In this document: positions 44,426-53,235 of the stretch, piece by piece
How the letters are laid out: the number at the start of each line of letters is the position of its first letter
Numbering within the stretch: the first letter of the stretch is position 1
NCBI RefSeq assembly: GCF_004000215.1
Contig: NZ_RBVY01000001.1
Location: 434,001 to 498,000 of the forward strand
Source: Nitratireductor alexandrii
GTDB taxonomy: Bacteria; Pseudomonadota; Alphaproteobacteria; Rhizobiales; Rhizobiaceae
Reading direction: 5' to 3'
Length of the DNA: 64,000 nucleotides
Position numbers and translations under genes: made by a program
Notes under the pieces: generated by a model
Told to the model about the DNA's origin: nothing
What the model saw: the letters and a program-made list of their open reading frames with translations, nothing else
The model's database searches: none

Positions 44426-45445
44426 ATGACAACGATCAAAAAACTGACCATGGCTGCCATGCTTCTGGGCAGCGCGTTCGTGCAGCCGGCTCTGGCCGAG
44501 TCGCCTGTGGTGCTGAAATTCGCCAGCGCCTTCCCGCCCGGCACGAAGACCAATTCGATTTCGATCCCCGCGTTCATCGAGGCGGTCGAGAAAGCCGCCG
44601 AAGGCACGCTCAAGATCGAGCACTATCCCGGCGGCACGCTGGGCGCCAGCCCGACCACCCAGCTCAAGCTGGTCGAGGACGGCGTCGTCGACATTGCCGA
44701 AGTTGTCGCCTCCTACACGCCTGGCCGTTTCCCGGAACTGGAAATGTTCGAGCTGCCCTTCGTGTTCGAAAACACGCGCGAGGCCAGCCTGACCGCCTAT
44801 GCGCTCTACGAAAAGGGCCTGTTTACCGGTTTTGACGAGCTCGAGCTCGTCGGTATCGCCGAGGTCGGGCCTTATTATCTGCACAGCAAAAAGGAACTCG
44901 CCACGGTCGAGGATATTTCCGGCCTCAAGCTGCGCGCCGGCGGCCCGGTCCAGGGCGCGGTCGTGCAGGCGATGGGCGGCGTTCCCGTCGGCGGCATGCC
45001 GGCCACCCAGATCGCGGAGAACATCTCGCGCAACGTGGTCGACGGCACGCTGATGGATATCGGCAACATGTTCAACTTCCGCATTGCCGACGCGGCCGGC
45101 TACCACGTCATCAATGCCCCGCTGGGCAATGTCGCGGTGATGTTCCCGATGCGCAAGGACACTTATGAGAGCCTGCCGCCCAAAGCCAAGGCCGCCTTCG
45201 ACAAATATCGCGGCATGTGGTTCTCCGATGTCCTGGCCGAAAACCTGGACAAGCAGAACGAGGAGTCCGCAGCGCGCCTGGAGGCCGACGCCGAGCATAA
45301 TATGGTCGAGTTCTCCGCCGAGGACATCGATACGCTCAAGGATGCCTTTGCCGGCCTCAAGGAGCGTTGGGATGCCGACAAGGACGGCGTGAACCTGTAT
45401 CAGGAGATGCTGTCCGCTCGCGACGCCGTGCGCGCCGACAAGTAA
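44426..45445 (+). CDS. TRAP transporter solute-binding protein (DctP type)
   Basis: A 339-residue periplasmic binding protein with a Sec signal peptide (MTTIKKLTMAAMLLGS... cut near ALA-ES, residue 24). It belongs to the DctP family of TRAP transporters for organic acids: LKFASAFPPGTKTNS at the mature start, then GLKLRAGGPVQG with the Arg that usually binds the substrate carboxylate. It is followed by DctQ- and DctM-type genes. The ligand is therefore a carboxylic acid, likely the compound degraded by the operon. Confidence 0.9.
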   Translation: MTTIKKLTMAAMLLGSAFVQPALAESPVVLKFASAFPPGTKTNSISIPAFIEAVEKAAEGTLKIEHYPGGTLGASPTTQLKLVEDGVVDIAEVVASYTPGRFPELEMFELPFVFENTREASLTAYALYEKGLFTGFDELELVGIAEVGPYYLHSKKELATVEDISGLKLRAGGPVQGAVVQAMGGVPVGGMPATQIAENISRNVVDGTLMDIGNMFNFRIADAAGYHVINAPLGNVAVMFPMRKDTYESLPPKAKAAFDKYRGMWFSDVLAENLDKQNEESAARLEADAEHNMVEFSAEDIDTLKDAFAGLKERWDADKDGVNLYQEMLSARDAVRADK

Positions 45446-45526
45446 AAACCGGACCGGCGGTTGCGGCTTGGCCGCGGCCGCCGGGCCCCGCTGCGCGTCA
45501 GCGCGCGGCAAGCCGAGAGCTCCCCC

Positions 45527-46090
45527 ATGACATTGCTGGCAAATATTCGCAGACTTGCCCAGTTCACGGCCACGATCGGGCTTGCCGCCCTCGTCGTCCT
45601 GTCGATCATGACCATGGTCGACATTGCCGGGCGGGAACTGTTCGGTATGCCGGTCACCGGCTTCAGCGACATCTCGGACCTGATCATCGTGATCGCCGCC
45701 GCCGCCTGTTTCCCGGCCTCGCTGGCCACCAACCAGCATGTCGCGGTGCGTTTCGCCGGCATGGCGCATTGGCGCCTGGGGGCGGTGCTCGATTTCCTCG
45801 GCCATGTCGTCATGCTCGCCGTCTTCGTGCTGATCGCCTGGCAGCTTTGCGTCTACACGATCGACGTCTACACATCCGGCCAGACCACCTGGCTGATCTA
45901 CATCCCCGTCTGGCCGGTATGGGTACTGACGACGGCCTTGTTCATTCTATGTGTTCCCGTCCAGTTTTCCCTGGTCGTCGCCGCGGCCGGCGACATCCGC
46001 TCCACCGCGCAGGATCCAGCCGGGCTGACGGACGCATCGGCGGTCTCCGAACGCGTCGAGAAAAAGGAGGGGCCCGATGGCACCGATTGA
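45527..46090 (+). CDS. TRAP transporter small permease (DctQ type)
   Basis: A 187-residue inner-membrane protein with four hydrophobic segments (about 20-40, 50-70, 88-110 and 130-155), the DctQ topology. The ATG at 45527 is preceded by GAGAGC. It overlaps the DctM gene by 14 bases. With the large subunit it forms the sodium-driven membrane component of the importer. Confidence 0.88.
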   Translation: MTLLANIRRLAQFTATIGLAALVVLSIMTMVDIAGRELFGMPVTGFSDISDLIIVIAAAACFPASLATNQHVAVRFAGMAHWRLGAVLDFLGHVVMLAVFVLIAWQLCVYTIDVYTSGQTTWLIYIPVWPVWVLTTALFILCVPVQFSLVVAAAGDIRSTAQDPAGLTDASAVSERVEKKEGPDGTD

Positions 46091-47381
46091 AGTCGGCCTC
46101 GTCGGGCTCGCCTGCCTGATTGCCGCGATCCTGTTGCATGTGCCCGTCGGCATCGCCATGGCGGCGGTGGGGGCTGCGGGTTACGTGATGTTGACCGGCA
46201 ATCTGTCGGGCATGGTTTCCCTGTTCGGCACCGAAACCGTCAACATGCTCACGAACCAGGATTTCGCGGTCGTGATGTTCTTCCTGTTGATGGGCGGCTT
46301 CGCCGGTGCGGCCGGCATCTCAGCCGACATCTACCGCGTCGCCAACACCTGGATCGGCCATTATCGGGGTGGGTTGTCGATGGCGACCATTCTGGGCTGC
46401 GCCGGTTTCGGCGCCATCGCGGGGTCGTCGATCGCGACCGCCGCCACCATGGCCAAGATTGCCCTGCCGGAGATGGAAAAGCGCAACTACGCGCTGTCGC
46501 TGTGCACGGGCACGCTGGCGGCCGGCGGGACACTCGGGTCGCTGATCCCACCGTCGATCATCATGGTGATCTATGCCGTCCAAGTCGAGCAGTTCGTCAT
46601 CGATCTGTTTCTTGCCGCGATCATTCCCGGCATCCTGTCGGTCGCCCTGTTCGTCCTCGCCATCCGCGTGCAATTGCTGATCTCGCCGCAATTGGCCGGC
46701 GCCGGCGAGCGCATCGCTTGGGGTGGCCGGATGCGAGAGACGGGGCGCGCCTGGGCGCCGCTCGGTATCATCGTCGTGGTGATGGGTGGCATCTATTCCG
46801 GCTTCTTCACCGTCAACGAGGGTGCTGCGGTCGGTCTGGTGCTCACGCTGATCTTTGCGCTGGCGAGAAAATCCCTGACGCGCGCCACCTTCGCCGAGAC
46901 GCTGTTCGGGTCGGCCGGTTCGATCGCCATGCTTTATATGATCGTGATCGGCGCCAATATTTTCGGCTATTTCCTCACCTTGTCGCATATGCCCAGCGAA
47001 GTCGCGACCTGGGTGCAGAGCCTCGACGTGCCGCCGCTGGTGATCATCTTCCTGATCATCGCCATGTACGTGCTGTTGGGCTGCGTTTTCGACGCGCTTG
47101 CCGGCATGGTGCTGACGCTTCCCTTCGTGGTGCCGATCATCAGCGGGCTCGGATACGATCTGGTCTGGTGGGGCATCGTCAATGTCATGGTCATCGAGAT
47201 CGGCATGATCACGCCGCCCGTCGGCATCAATGTGTTCGTCATCAAGGGGCTGCGCCAGGACATTCCGTTGGGAACGATTTTCCGCGGCATCACGCCGTTC
47301 CTGATCGCCAACGTGATCGCGCTTCTGCTCGTTGTTTTGTTCCCGCAGCTCGCAACCTGGCTGCCCGATCTGCTGCGCTAG
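46077..47381 (+). CDS. TRAP transporter large permease (DctM type)
   Basis: A 434-residue membrane protein with 11 to 12 helices and the DctM features AGSSIATAATMAKIALPEM, GTLGSLIPPS and GMITPPVGINVFVIKG. It overlaps DctQ and is followed, after 28 bases, by the CoA-transferase gene. It is the sodium-coupled transport subunit. The full TRAP system is therefore intact. Confidence 0.93.
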   Translation: MAPIEVGLVGLACLIAAILLHVPVGIAMAAVGAAGYVMLTGNLSGMVSLFGTETVNMLTNQDFAVVMFFLLMGGFAGAAGISADIYRVANTWIGHYRGGLSMATILGCAGFGAIAGSSIATAATMAKIALPEMEKRNYALSLCTGTLAAGGTLGSLIPPSIIMVIYAVQVEQFVIDLFLAAIIPGILSVALFVLAIRVQLLISPQLAGAGERIAWGGRMRETGRAWAPLGIIVVVMGGIYSGFFTVNEGAAVGLVLTLIFALARKSLTRATFAETLFGSAGSIAMLYMIVIGANIFGYFLTLSHMPSEVATWVQSLDVPPLVIIFLIIAMYVLLGCVFDALAGMVLTLPFVVPIISGLGYDLVWWGIVNVMVIEIGMITPPVGINVFVIKGLRQDIPLGTIFRGITPFLIANVIALLLVVLFPQLATWLPDLLR

Positions 47382-47409
47382 GGCGCGCGCTTTAGAACTG
47401 GAGATGAAA

Positions 47410-48600
47410 ATGTCTTCGTCCAAGCCCTTCGCCGGGGTGACCGTGCTCGACTTCAGCCGGGTTCTGGCAGGCCCGTTCTGCACCGCCATGCTGGCCGATC
47501 TCGGCGCCGAGATCATCAAGGTCGAGCCGCCCACCGGCGACGACCAGCGCTCCATGGGCGCCTTTTCCCAGGGCATCAGCGTCAGTTTCGAGCTGATCAA
47601 CCGCAACAAACGCAGCATCCGGCTCGACCTGAAGAGCGAGGAAGGCCGGGTGATCGCGCGCCGCCTGGCGGCCAAGAGCGATGTGGTGGTGGAGAATTTC
47701 CGCCCCGGCGTCGCCCGCAAGCTCGGCATCGACGCCGAGACGCTGCGTGGCGAGCGCGCCGATCTGATCTACTGCTCGATCTCCGGTTTCGGTCAGGACG
47801 GGCCGCTGGCTCGCGCGCCGAGCTACGACGTCGTCGCCCAAGCGCTGTCGGGCCTGATGAGTATCACCGGCGAGCCCGACGGCGAGCCGATGATGGTTGG
47901 CGATTCGGTCGGCGACACGGTGTCGGGCCTTTACGCCGCCTTCGCGATCGCTGCGGCGCTTTATAGGCGCGCGACGACCGGCGAGGGGGCCACGCTCGAC
48001 ATCGCCATGTTCGATTCGCTGTTTTCCCTGCTTCCGACCGCGCTGGCGCAGCTTCAGGTGACCGACGTGCCGCCGACCCGGCAGGGCAACCAGCATCCGC
48101 TATCGGCTCCTTTCGGCGCCTTCGCGGCCAAGGGCGGCACCATCATCATCGCGATCGCCAACAATTCGCTGTTTGCCCGTTTCGCCGCCACCATCGGCCG
48201 GCCGGAACTGGCCGACGATCCGCGTTATGCCTCCGACCGCGAGCGCCGCGTCAATCGCGACGCGCTGCGCGTCGAAATCGAGTCCTGGTCGCGGGCGCTG
48301 GCGCCGGAAGCCGCGGTCGAACGCCTGGCCGAGGCCGGCATTCCCGCATCGGTGGTGTGGAACGTCGCTGAGGCGGCCGATAGCGCCCATGCGCATCATC
48401 GCCGGCTGATGACGACGGTCGACCACAACAGGCTCGGCACACTCAGACTGCCCGAACAGCCCGTCCATGTCGCCGGGCTCGACCGGGGCGAGGCGCGTCC
48501 GGCGCCGGAGTTGGGCGAGCATGGCGGCACGATCCTGCAAGACATGCTCGACATGGACGCGGGCGAGATCGCGCGGCTGCGGACAGCCGGCGTCATCTGA
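47410..48600 (+). CDS. CaiB/BaiF family (class III) CoA-transferase
   Basis: A 396-residue enzyme transferring CoA between carboxylic acids. I chose the ATG at 47410 (GGAG six bases upstream) over 47404. The N-terminal GVTVLDFSRVLAGPFCTAMLADLGAE and the segment VGDSVGDTVSGLYA with catalytic Asp (about D169) are standard. Next to two acyl-CoA dehydrogenases it probably activates the imported acid as its CoA thioester. Such transferases usually take CoA from succinyl-CoA or a product thioester. Confidence 0.9.
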   Translation: MSSSKPFAGVTVLDFSRVLAGPFCTAMLADLGAEIIKVEPPTGDDQRSMGAFSQGISVSFELINRNKRSIRLDLKSEEGRVIARRLAAKSDVVVENFRPGVARKLGIDAETLRGERADLIYCSISGFGQDGPLARAPSYDVVAQALSGLMSITGEPDGEPMMVGDSVGDTVSGLYAAFAIAAALYRRATTGEGATLDIAMFDSLFSLLPTALAQLQVTDVPPTRQGNQHPLSAPFGAFAAKGGTIIIAIANNSLFARFAATIGRPELADDPRYASDRERRVNRDALRVEIESWSRALAPEAAVERLAEAGIPASVVWNVAEAADSAHAHHRRLMTTVDHNRLGTLRLPEQPVHVAGLDRGEARPAPELGEHGGTILQDMLDMDAGEIARLRTAGVI

Positions 48601-48622
48601 CACCTGACAGCGGAACCAGACC

Positions 48623-49798
48623 ATGACGATGATTTTTTCCGAAGAGGACAAGGCCTTCAGCGCCGAGGTCCGCGCCTATCTAAGCGACAACCTGCCTGCC
48701 GAACTGGCGCGCAAGGTGCGCTACAATCAACGACTGACCAGGGACGACTACACGTCCTGGCAGGACGTTCTGGCGGCCCGCAACTGGTACGCGGTCGGCT
48801 GGCCCGCCTCCGCCGGCGGACCGGGCCTGACCCAGACCCAGCGCTATCTGTTCGAGCGCGAATATGGCGCCCTGTCATGTCCGCATCCGTGCCAGTTTGG
48901 TATTGCGATGGCCGGTCCGGTCATCTTCACCTTCGGCAATGACGAGCAGAAGGCGCGTTTCCTGCCCGGTATCCGCGAAAACAAGGACTTCTGGTGTCAG
49001 GGTTATTCCGAACCGGGGGCAGGCTCCGATCTCGCCGCGCTGAAGACCACGGCGGTGCGCGAGGGCGACCACTATCGCGTCAACGGCCAGAAGATCTGGA
49101 CCACCTGGGCGAACTGGGCCGACTGGATGTTCTGCCTGGTCAAGACCGATCTCGAGGTGAAGCCGCAGCGCGGCATCTCCTTCTTGTTGATCGACATGCG
49201 TTCGCCCGGCATCACCGTGCGCCCGATCAAGACGATCGACGGCGACGAGGAGTTCAACGAGGTCTTCTTCAACGATGTTTTGGTGCCGGTCGAAAACCGC
49301 ATCGGCGAGGAGGGCCAGGGCTGGACCTATGCCAAGTTCCTATTGGAATTCGAGCGGTTTTCGATGTCGGGTGCGGCGCGCTCGCGGCGTGTCCTTTCCG
49401 AGATCCGGGCCGACGCCGAGGCACTCGGCAAGGCCGATGACGCGCGCATGGCCGAGCGGCTGACCCGCCTGGAAATCGAGCTTCTGGCGCTGGAGCACAT
49501 GGAGCTGCACCTCCTGGCACGCAGCGTCGGCGGCGAAAATCCCGGTCCGGAAGCCTCGAAGCTCAAGATTCGCGGCACCGAGATCGCCCAGGCGCTGTCG
49601 AGGCTCAGGGTCGACCTGCACGCCGAGAACTGCCTCGTCCATTCCGAGGCCTTCCTGGATGCGTTGGAACCGTCCGACAATCCGTCGGCGATGGGCGCGA
49701 TCGCGACCTATCTCAACCAGCGCAAGCTGACGATCTGGGGCGGATCGAACGAGGTTCAGCGCATGATCCTTGCCAAGCAGATTCTGGAACTCGGGTGA
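48623..49798 (+). CDS. Acyl-CoA dehydrogenase, first of a pair
   Basis: A 391-residue flavoprotein that introduces an alpha,beta double bond into an acyl-CoA. It has YSEPGAGSDLAAL in the FAD/substrate region, VNGQKIWTTWANWADW, and the C-terminal WGGSNEVQRMILAKQIL that contacts FAD. It lies 22 bases after the CoA-transferase and seven before a shorter dehydrogenase. Such pairs in actinobacteria and proteobacteria form alpha2beta2 enzymes for bulky, ring-bearing acyl groups. I propose the same here. Confidence 0.9.
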   Translation: MTMIFSEEDKAFSAEVRAYLSDNLPAELARKVRYNQRLTRDDYTSWQDVLAARNWYAVGWPASAGGPGLTQTQRYLFEREYGALSCPHPCQFGIAMAGPVIFTFGNDEQKARFLPGIRENKDFWCQGYSEPGAGSDLAALKTTAVREGDHYRVNGQKIWTTWANWADWMFCLVKTDLEVKPQRGISFLLIDMRSPGITVRPIKTIDGDEEFNEVFFNDVLVPVENRIGEEGQGWTYAKFLLEFERFSMSGAARSRRVLSEIRADAEALGKADDARMAERLTRLEIELLALEHMELHLLARSVGGENPGPEASKLKIRGTEIAQALSRLRVDLHAENCLVHSEAFLDALEPSDNPSAMGAIATYLNQRKLTIWGGSNEVQRMILAKQILELG

Positions 49799-49804
49799 GC
49801 GGCG

Positions 49805-50860
49805 ATGAGCACCAATCTTGATGATGAACTCCACATGCTTACCGATACGGTGGCGCGCTACGTCGCAAACCGGTCGGACGGCAAGGCTCAGATAGAAAAC
49901 GGTTGGAAGGAACTGGCCGAGCTCGGCTGGCTCTACCTGCCCTATCCCGAAGAGGTCGGCGGGCTCGGGCTCGGCACGGCCGGTGTTTCGGCGGTCATGC
50001 AGGGCCATGGTCGCGGGCTGCTGGCAACCCCTTATCTGCCGTTCGCCGTCATGGCCGGCGGCGTGCTGGCGCGCTGCCCGCGCGGTTCGCACGCGCTTGC
50101 GGCGGTGATGGAAGGCGAGCAGCGCGTTGCGGCGGCCTTTGCGGTCGGCGCCGCCCCGACGCTTGCGGCGCACCCGGCCGGCGCCGGCTGGCGCCTGGTC
50201 GGCGCGTGCGATCATGTCCTGTCCGTCGACGAGGCCGACGCGGTGCTGGCTGTGGCGCGGATCGGCGCGACCGAGGAGACTGGCCTGTTTCTGGTGCGGG
50301 CCGACGCGCCAGGCGTGACGATCACGGTCCAGCCCCTGCCGGACGGGCGCAAGGCGGGACGTGTCGGTTTCGACGATGTCGCGGTGGCGGCGGTCGACCG
50401 CCTGGACGAGGACGGCGAGGCCGAAGCGCTGCTGCGCGAAGTGGAGACCGAGGCGCTGCTTGCCGCGGCTGCCGACAATCTCGGCGCCATGCAGGTGCTT
50501 TACGAGCAGACGCTCGACTATGCGAAGTTGCGCAAGCAGTTCGGCCGGCCGATCGGTTCGTTCCAGAGCCTGCAGTTCCGGCTGGTCGACATGTGGATCA
50601 AGCTCGACGAGGTTCGTTCCCTGGTCGCCTCGGCGGCGGCTGCCCCGGATCGGAACGAGGCCGGAGCGCTGGCGGTCGCGGCCTGGATCCAGTCCGTGTG
50701 GTCGGGCCGGCTGATCGGCGAGGAGGCGATCCAGATTCACGGCGCCATCGCCATGACCGACGAGCACGCGGTCGGCCGCTACGTCAAGCGCATCCTGGTC
50801 AACGAACTGGTGTTTGGCGCGCCGGAACGGCATTTTTCCCGTTACCGTTCGATGCGCTAG
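49805..50860 (+). CDS. Acyl-CoA dehydrogenase-like protein, second of a pair
   Basis: A 351-residue acyl-CoA dehydrogenase homologue, shorter than usual. The middle domain lacks a GxGSD-type motif (AFAVGAAPTLAAH instead), while the C-terminal domain is well kept: RKQFGRPIGSFQSLQF and GEEAIQIHGAIAMTDEHAVGRY, with the Glu in TDEH as likely base. The first protein of the pair supplies the EPGAGSD region, so a heteromeric enzyme sharing active-site parts is the likely form. Its stop lies 14 bases from the end of the convergent LysR gene. Confidence 0.85.
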   Translation: MSTNLDDELHMLTDTVARYVANRSDGKAQIENGWKELAELGWLYLPYPEEVGGLGLGTAGVSAVMQGHGRGLLATPYLPFAVMAGGVLARCPRGSHALAAVMEGEQRVAAAFAVGAAPTLAAHPAGAGWRLVGACDHVLSVDEADAVLAVARIGATEETGLFLVRADAPGVTITVQPLPDGRKAGRVGFDDVAVAAVDRLDEDGEAEALLREVETEALLAAAADNLGAMQVLYEQTLDYAKLRKQFGRPIGSFQSLQFRLVDMWIKLDEVRSLVASAAAAPDRNEAGALAVAAWIQSVWSGRLIGEEAIQIHGAIAMTDEHAVGRYVKRILVNELVFGAPERHFSRYRSMR

Positions 50861-50873
50861 CCTGGGGCGCCGC

Positions 50874-52700
50874 CTATGCCAGGTGGCGCCTGAGCGTGTC
50901 CACCAGGGCGCGCTCGATCTCCGTCAGGCTGCGCGACGTCGAAAAGATGATCGACAGCCGGCGGTGGATCGCCGGCTCGACGATGGTGTTGATCTGGAAG
51001 GCGCCTTCGGCCACGAACGGCTGGACCGTCGTTTCCGGCATAACCGTCACCAGCGGCATGCGGCGCACCAGCGCCAGCACCACGGCGAGTGAATTGACCT
51101 CGATGCGCGGCACGATGGAAACGCGGGCTTCCTCGGCGGCCCTGTTGATCAGTTGCCGAAGGCCGAACGTGTCGCTCGGCAGCACCAGGGGCAGGTCCGC
51201 AAGCCGCGCAAGCGGCACATCTCCGGGCGCGAGCATGGCGCGGCCGGATTTCGAGACGACCACCAGCCGGTCCTGGCTGTTCAGATCGAGCTGAACCGAG
51301 CGCGACACGTGCGCCTCGACCAGGCCGAGGCTGATCTGGCCGTTCTCGACCCAGCGGTGCAGCACCGTCGCCGCCGCCTCGACCACGTGCAGCTTGACGT
51401 CGGGATACGCCGTGGTCCAGTCCTCGAGCGCACCGGCGATGGCTTTCACCAGCGTGCCGCGATGGTTGAGAAGCGGAACCACGCCGACGGTCAGCCTGCG
51501 GCCCTGTTGCGAGGCCTGGCGGCGCGCCTCCACCGTCACGTTGCTGCAAAGCTCGACGGCTTCCTCGATCAGCGGCGCGAGGGCTTCGGCCTGCGGAGTC
51601 GGCTTCAGGCCGGTGCGCTGGCGCTCGAACAGCGGTCGGCCGATCATTGCCTCGAGTTTGCGCAACTGATTGGACAGCGCCGGCTGGACGACGTTCAGCT
51701 TGCGTGCGGCGGCGGTCATGTTCATCTGGTCGAAGAGAACCAGGAAGTAGCGCATTTGCCGCAGCGTGATGTGCGGGTCGTAGACGACCGGGCGGTCGGG
51801 CTCCTTGAGGATGCGCTTCAGGTGCTCGACATAGGCCTGACCAAGTTCGCTGCCGTCGTGAACGCTGGCCGCGACCGGGCTGACGAGTTCACGCGGCAGG
51901 CTGACATGGTCGAGTTGCAGGCGCGACAGTCCCCCGGCGACAAGACTGCGCGGCGCAAGCAGCGCGAATGGGCGGGCATCGCGCGAAAGCGTGGGAAAGG
52001 TCCCCACGTCCTCCTCCACGATTACCGGTTCGGGCAGGTTGTGACGGGCGCAATAGGCGCGCGCATGCCGCGTCTGCGCCGGCAGCAATGGCGGCAGCAA
52101 AAGGCGCAGGTTTCGCAAAGTGTCGAAATCGATCACGCGGCCCTGTTCCAGGCTGCGATCGAAATTGGTGATCGCGATCCAGTCGTCCTGAAACAGCAGA
52201 TCGTCCGGATCCGCCTCGTCCACATATTCCAGCGTCACGCGTTCGACCGGGGCCGAGCGGCCGGGAATGGGCAAAGCCAGGTCGCCGTCCTCGGCCAGCC
52301 AGTTGGTTCGGAATTGAACCCGGGCGAGCGCTTGAGGGTGTGTTTTTCCCAGATCCCGCACGGCTTGGCTCGCGGCGCGCGAGAGACGCCCGAGCATGAA
52401 TTGCAGCGGCGTGGTGATTTCCAGGCGCTTGAAGCGCACGTCGCGGACCCGGTCCGCTCCCGCCTCGAGGGTTTCGATCCGTTGCAGCGCCACCTCGACG
52501 CGCTGGTAGAGCCAGCGCGCAGCCTCGCTCGGATAGTGCCCGAGCGGCCCGCGCTGGAACAGCTTGATGCCCAGCTCCTCCTCGAGCAGCCGCAGGTTTT
52601 CGCTCAGCGCCGAGGCGGAAATCCCGGCATGCGCGGCGGCCTCGGCATGGTTCTTGTGCTGGCACGCGACGAGGAAATAGGAGAGCTGGCGTGTCTCTAT
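50874..52700 (-). CDS. Tandem LysR-LysR fusion regulator, no standard start codon
   Basis: A 608-residue reading frame with two complete LysR units. Unit 1: HTH at about 4-63 (QLSYFLVACQHKNHAEAAAH, then ASALSENLRLLEEELG) and a substrate-binding domain to about 305. Unit 2: HTH from about 311 (ITLRQMRYFLVLFDQMNMTA, then QPALSNQLRKLEAM) and a second substrate-binding domain to the end. LysR proteins normally have one of each and about 300 residues. The first unit has no ATG, GTG or TTG before its HTH. The codon placed where LysR starts usually lie is ATA (52700-52698), seven bases after GGGAG; the first standard start is a GTG at 52493, after the HTH. It converges with the catabolic operon and likely controls it. 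Confidence 0.8.
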   Translation of the reverse strand: METRQLSYFLVACQHKNHAEAAAHAGISASALSENLRLLEEELGIKLFQRGPLGHYPSEAARWLYQRVEVALQRIETLEAGADRVRDVRFKRLEITTPLQFMLGRLSRAASQAVRDLGKTHPQALARVQFRTNWLAEDGDLALPIPGRSAPVERVTLEYVDEADPDDLLFQDDWIAITNFDRSLEQGRVIDFDTLRNLRLLLPPLLPAQTRHARAYCARHNLPEPVIVEEDVGTFPTLSRDARPFALLAPRSLVAGGLSRLQLDHVSLPRELVSPVAASVHDGSELGQAYVEHLKRILKEPDRPVVYDPHITLRQMRYFLVLFDQMNMTAAARKLNVVQPALSNQLRKLEAMIGRPLFERQRTGLKPTPQAEALAPLIEEAVELCSNVTVEARRQASQQGRRLTVGVVPLLNHRGTLVKAIAGALEDWTTAYPDVKLHVVEAAATVLHRWVENGQISLGLVEAHVSRSVQLDLNSQDRLVVVSKSGRAMLAPGDVPLARLADLPLVLPSDTFGLRQLINRAAEEARVSIVPRIEVNSLAVVLALVRRMPLVTVMPETTVQPFVAEGAFQINTIVEPAIHRRLSIIFSTSRSLTEIERALVDTLRRHLA

Positions 52701-53235
52701 CGTTTTGCTCCCGATATCTGTGATACCACGAATTCACCAACATAACCGGCGGCCTGACTGGAGCCGGTCCAGTCGATTAGGCCAGCCGGCCGGCGGGAGC
52801 AAGCCAAAGCCGACTCTGCGTCGGCGAACGTGCAAGCCATTGCTCGTTCGCACTCGCTCCCTGTTGAACGGAGCCGTCTTAGGCCGCCGGCCCAAGCCTT
52901 GTCTTATTGTGGTCCGTTTGCCGGTGGTGCGCAAATCCAGGTTCGTGGCGGTCTCGGCGTTTGCCCACCGACGTGTCGTCGAGGCCTGTGTCCGGTGGCA
53001 AGAATGTTGAGATTGGACCTGTCGTTTCGCTCGAAACCGGCTCTGTCCGCAGGCCGCATCATCGGGTATCTGCTGGACTGTCCGGTCCGCGACCTTATCG
53101 GAGTTCAGGCGGGCGTCGGTCGAGACAGCAGGAAGGTGGCATGTCCGCAAAGCAAGGAATGCGCGCGCCGGGGCTTGAACTGCCGCGTCGCGTCCTGCTG
53201 GCTGCAGTTGGCGGCCTGACTGTCCGGGTGAGACG
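52701..53235. other. Intergenic region upstream of the LysR fusion and aldose-epimerase genes
   Basis: This 535-base region contains the leader of the minus-strand regulator (GGGAG near 52708-52712) and of the epimerase gene. Longer open frames on either strand (for example minus 52734-53411) have no domain or ribosome site. I see no repeat or terminator of note. Confidence 0.45.
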
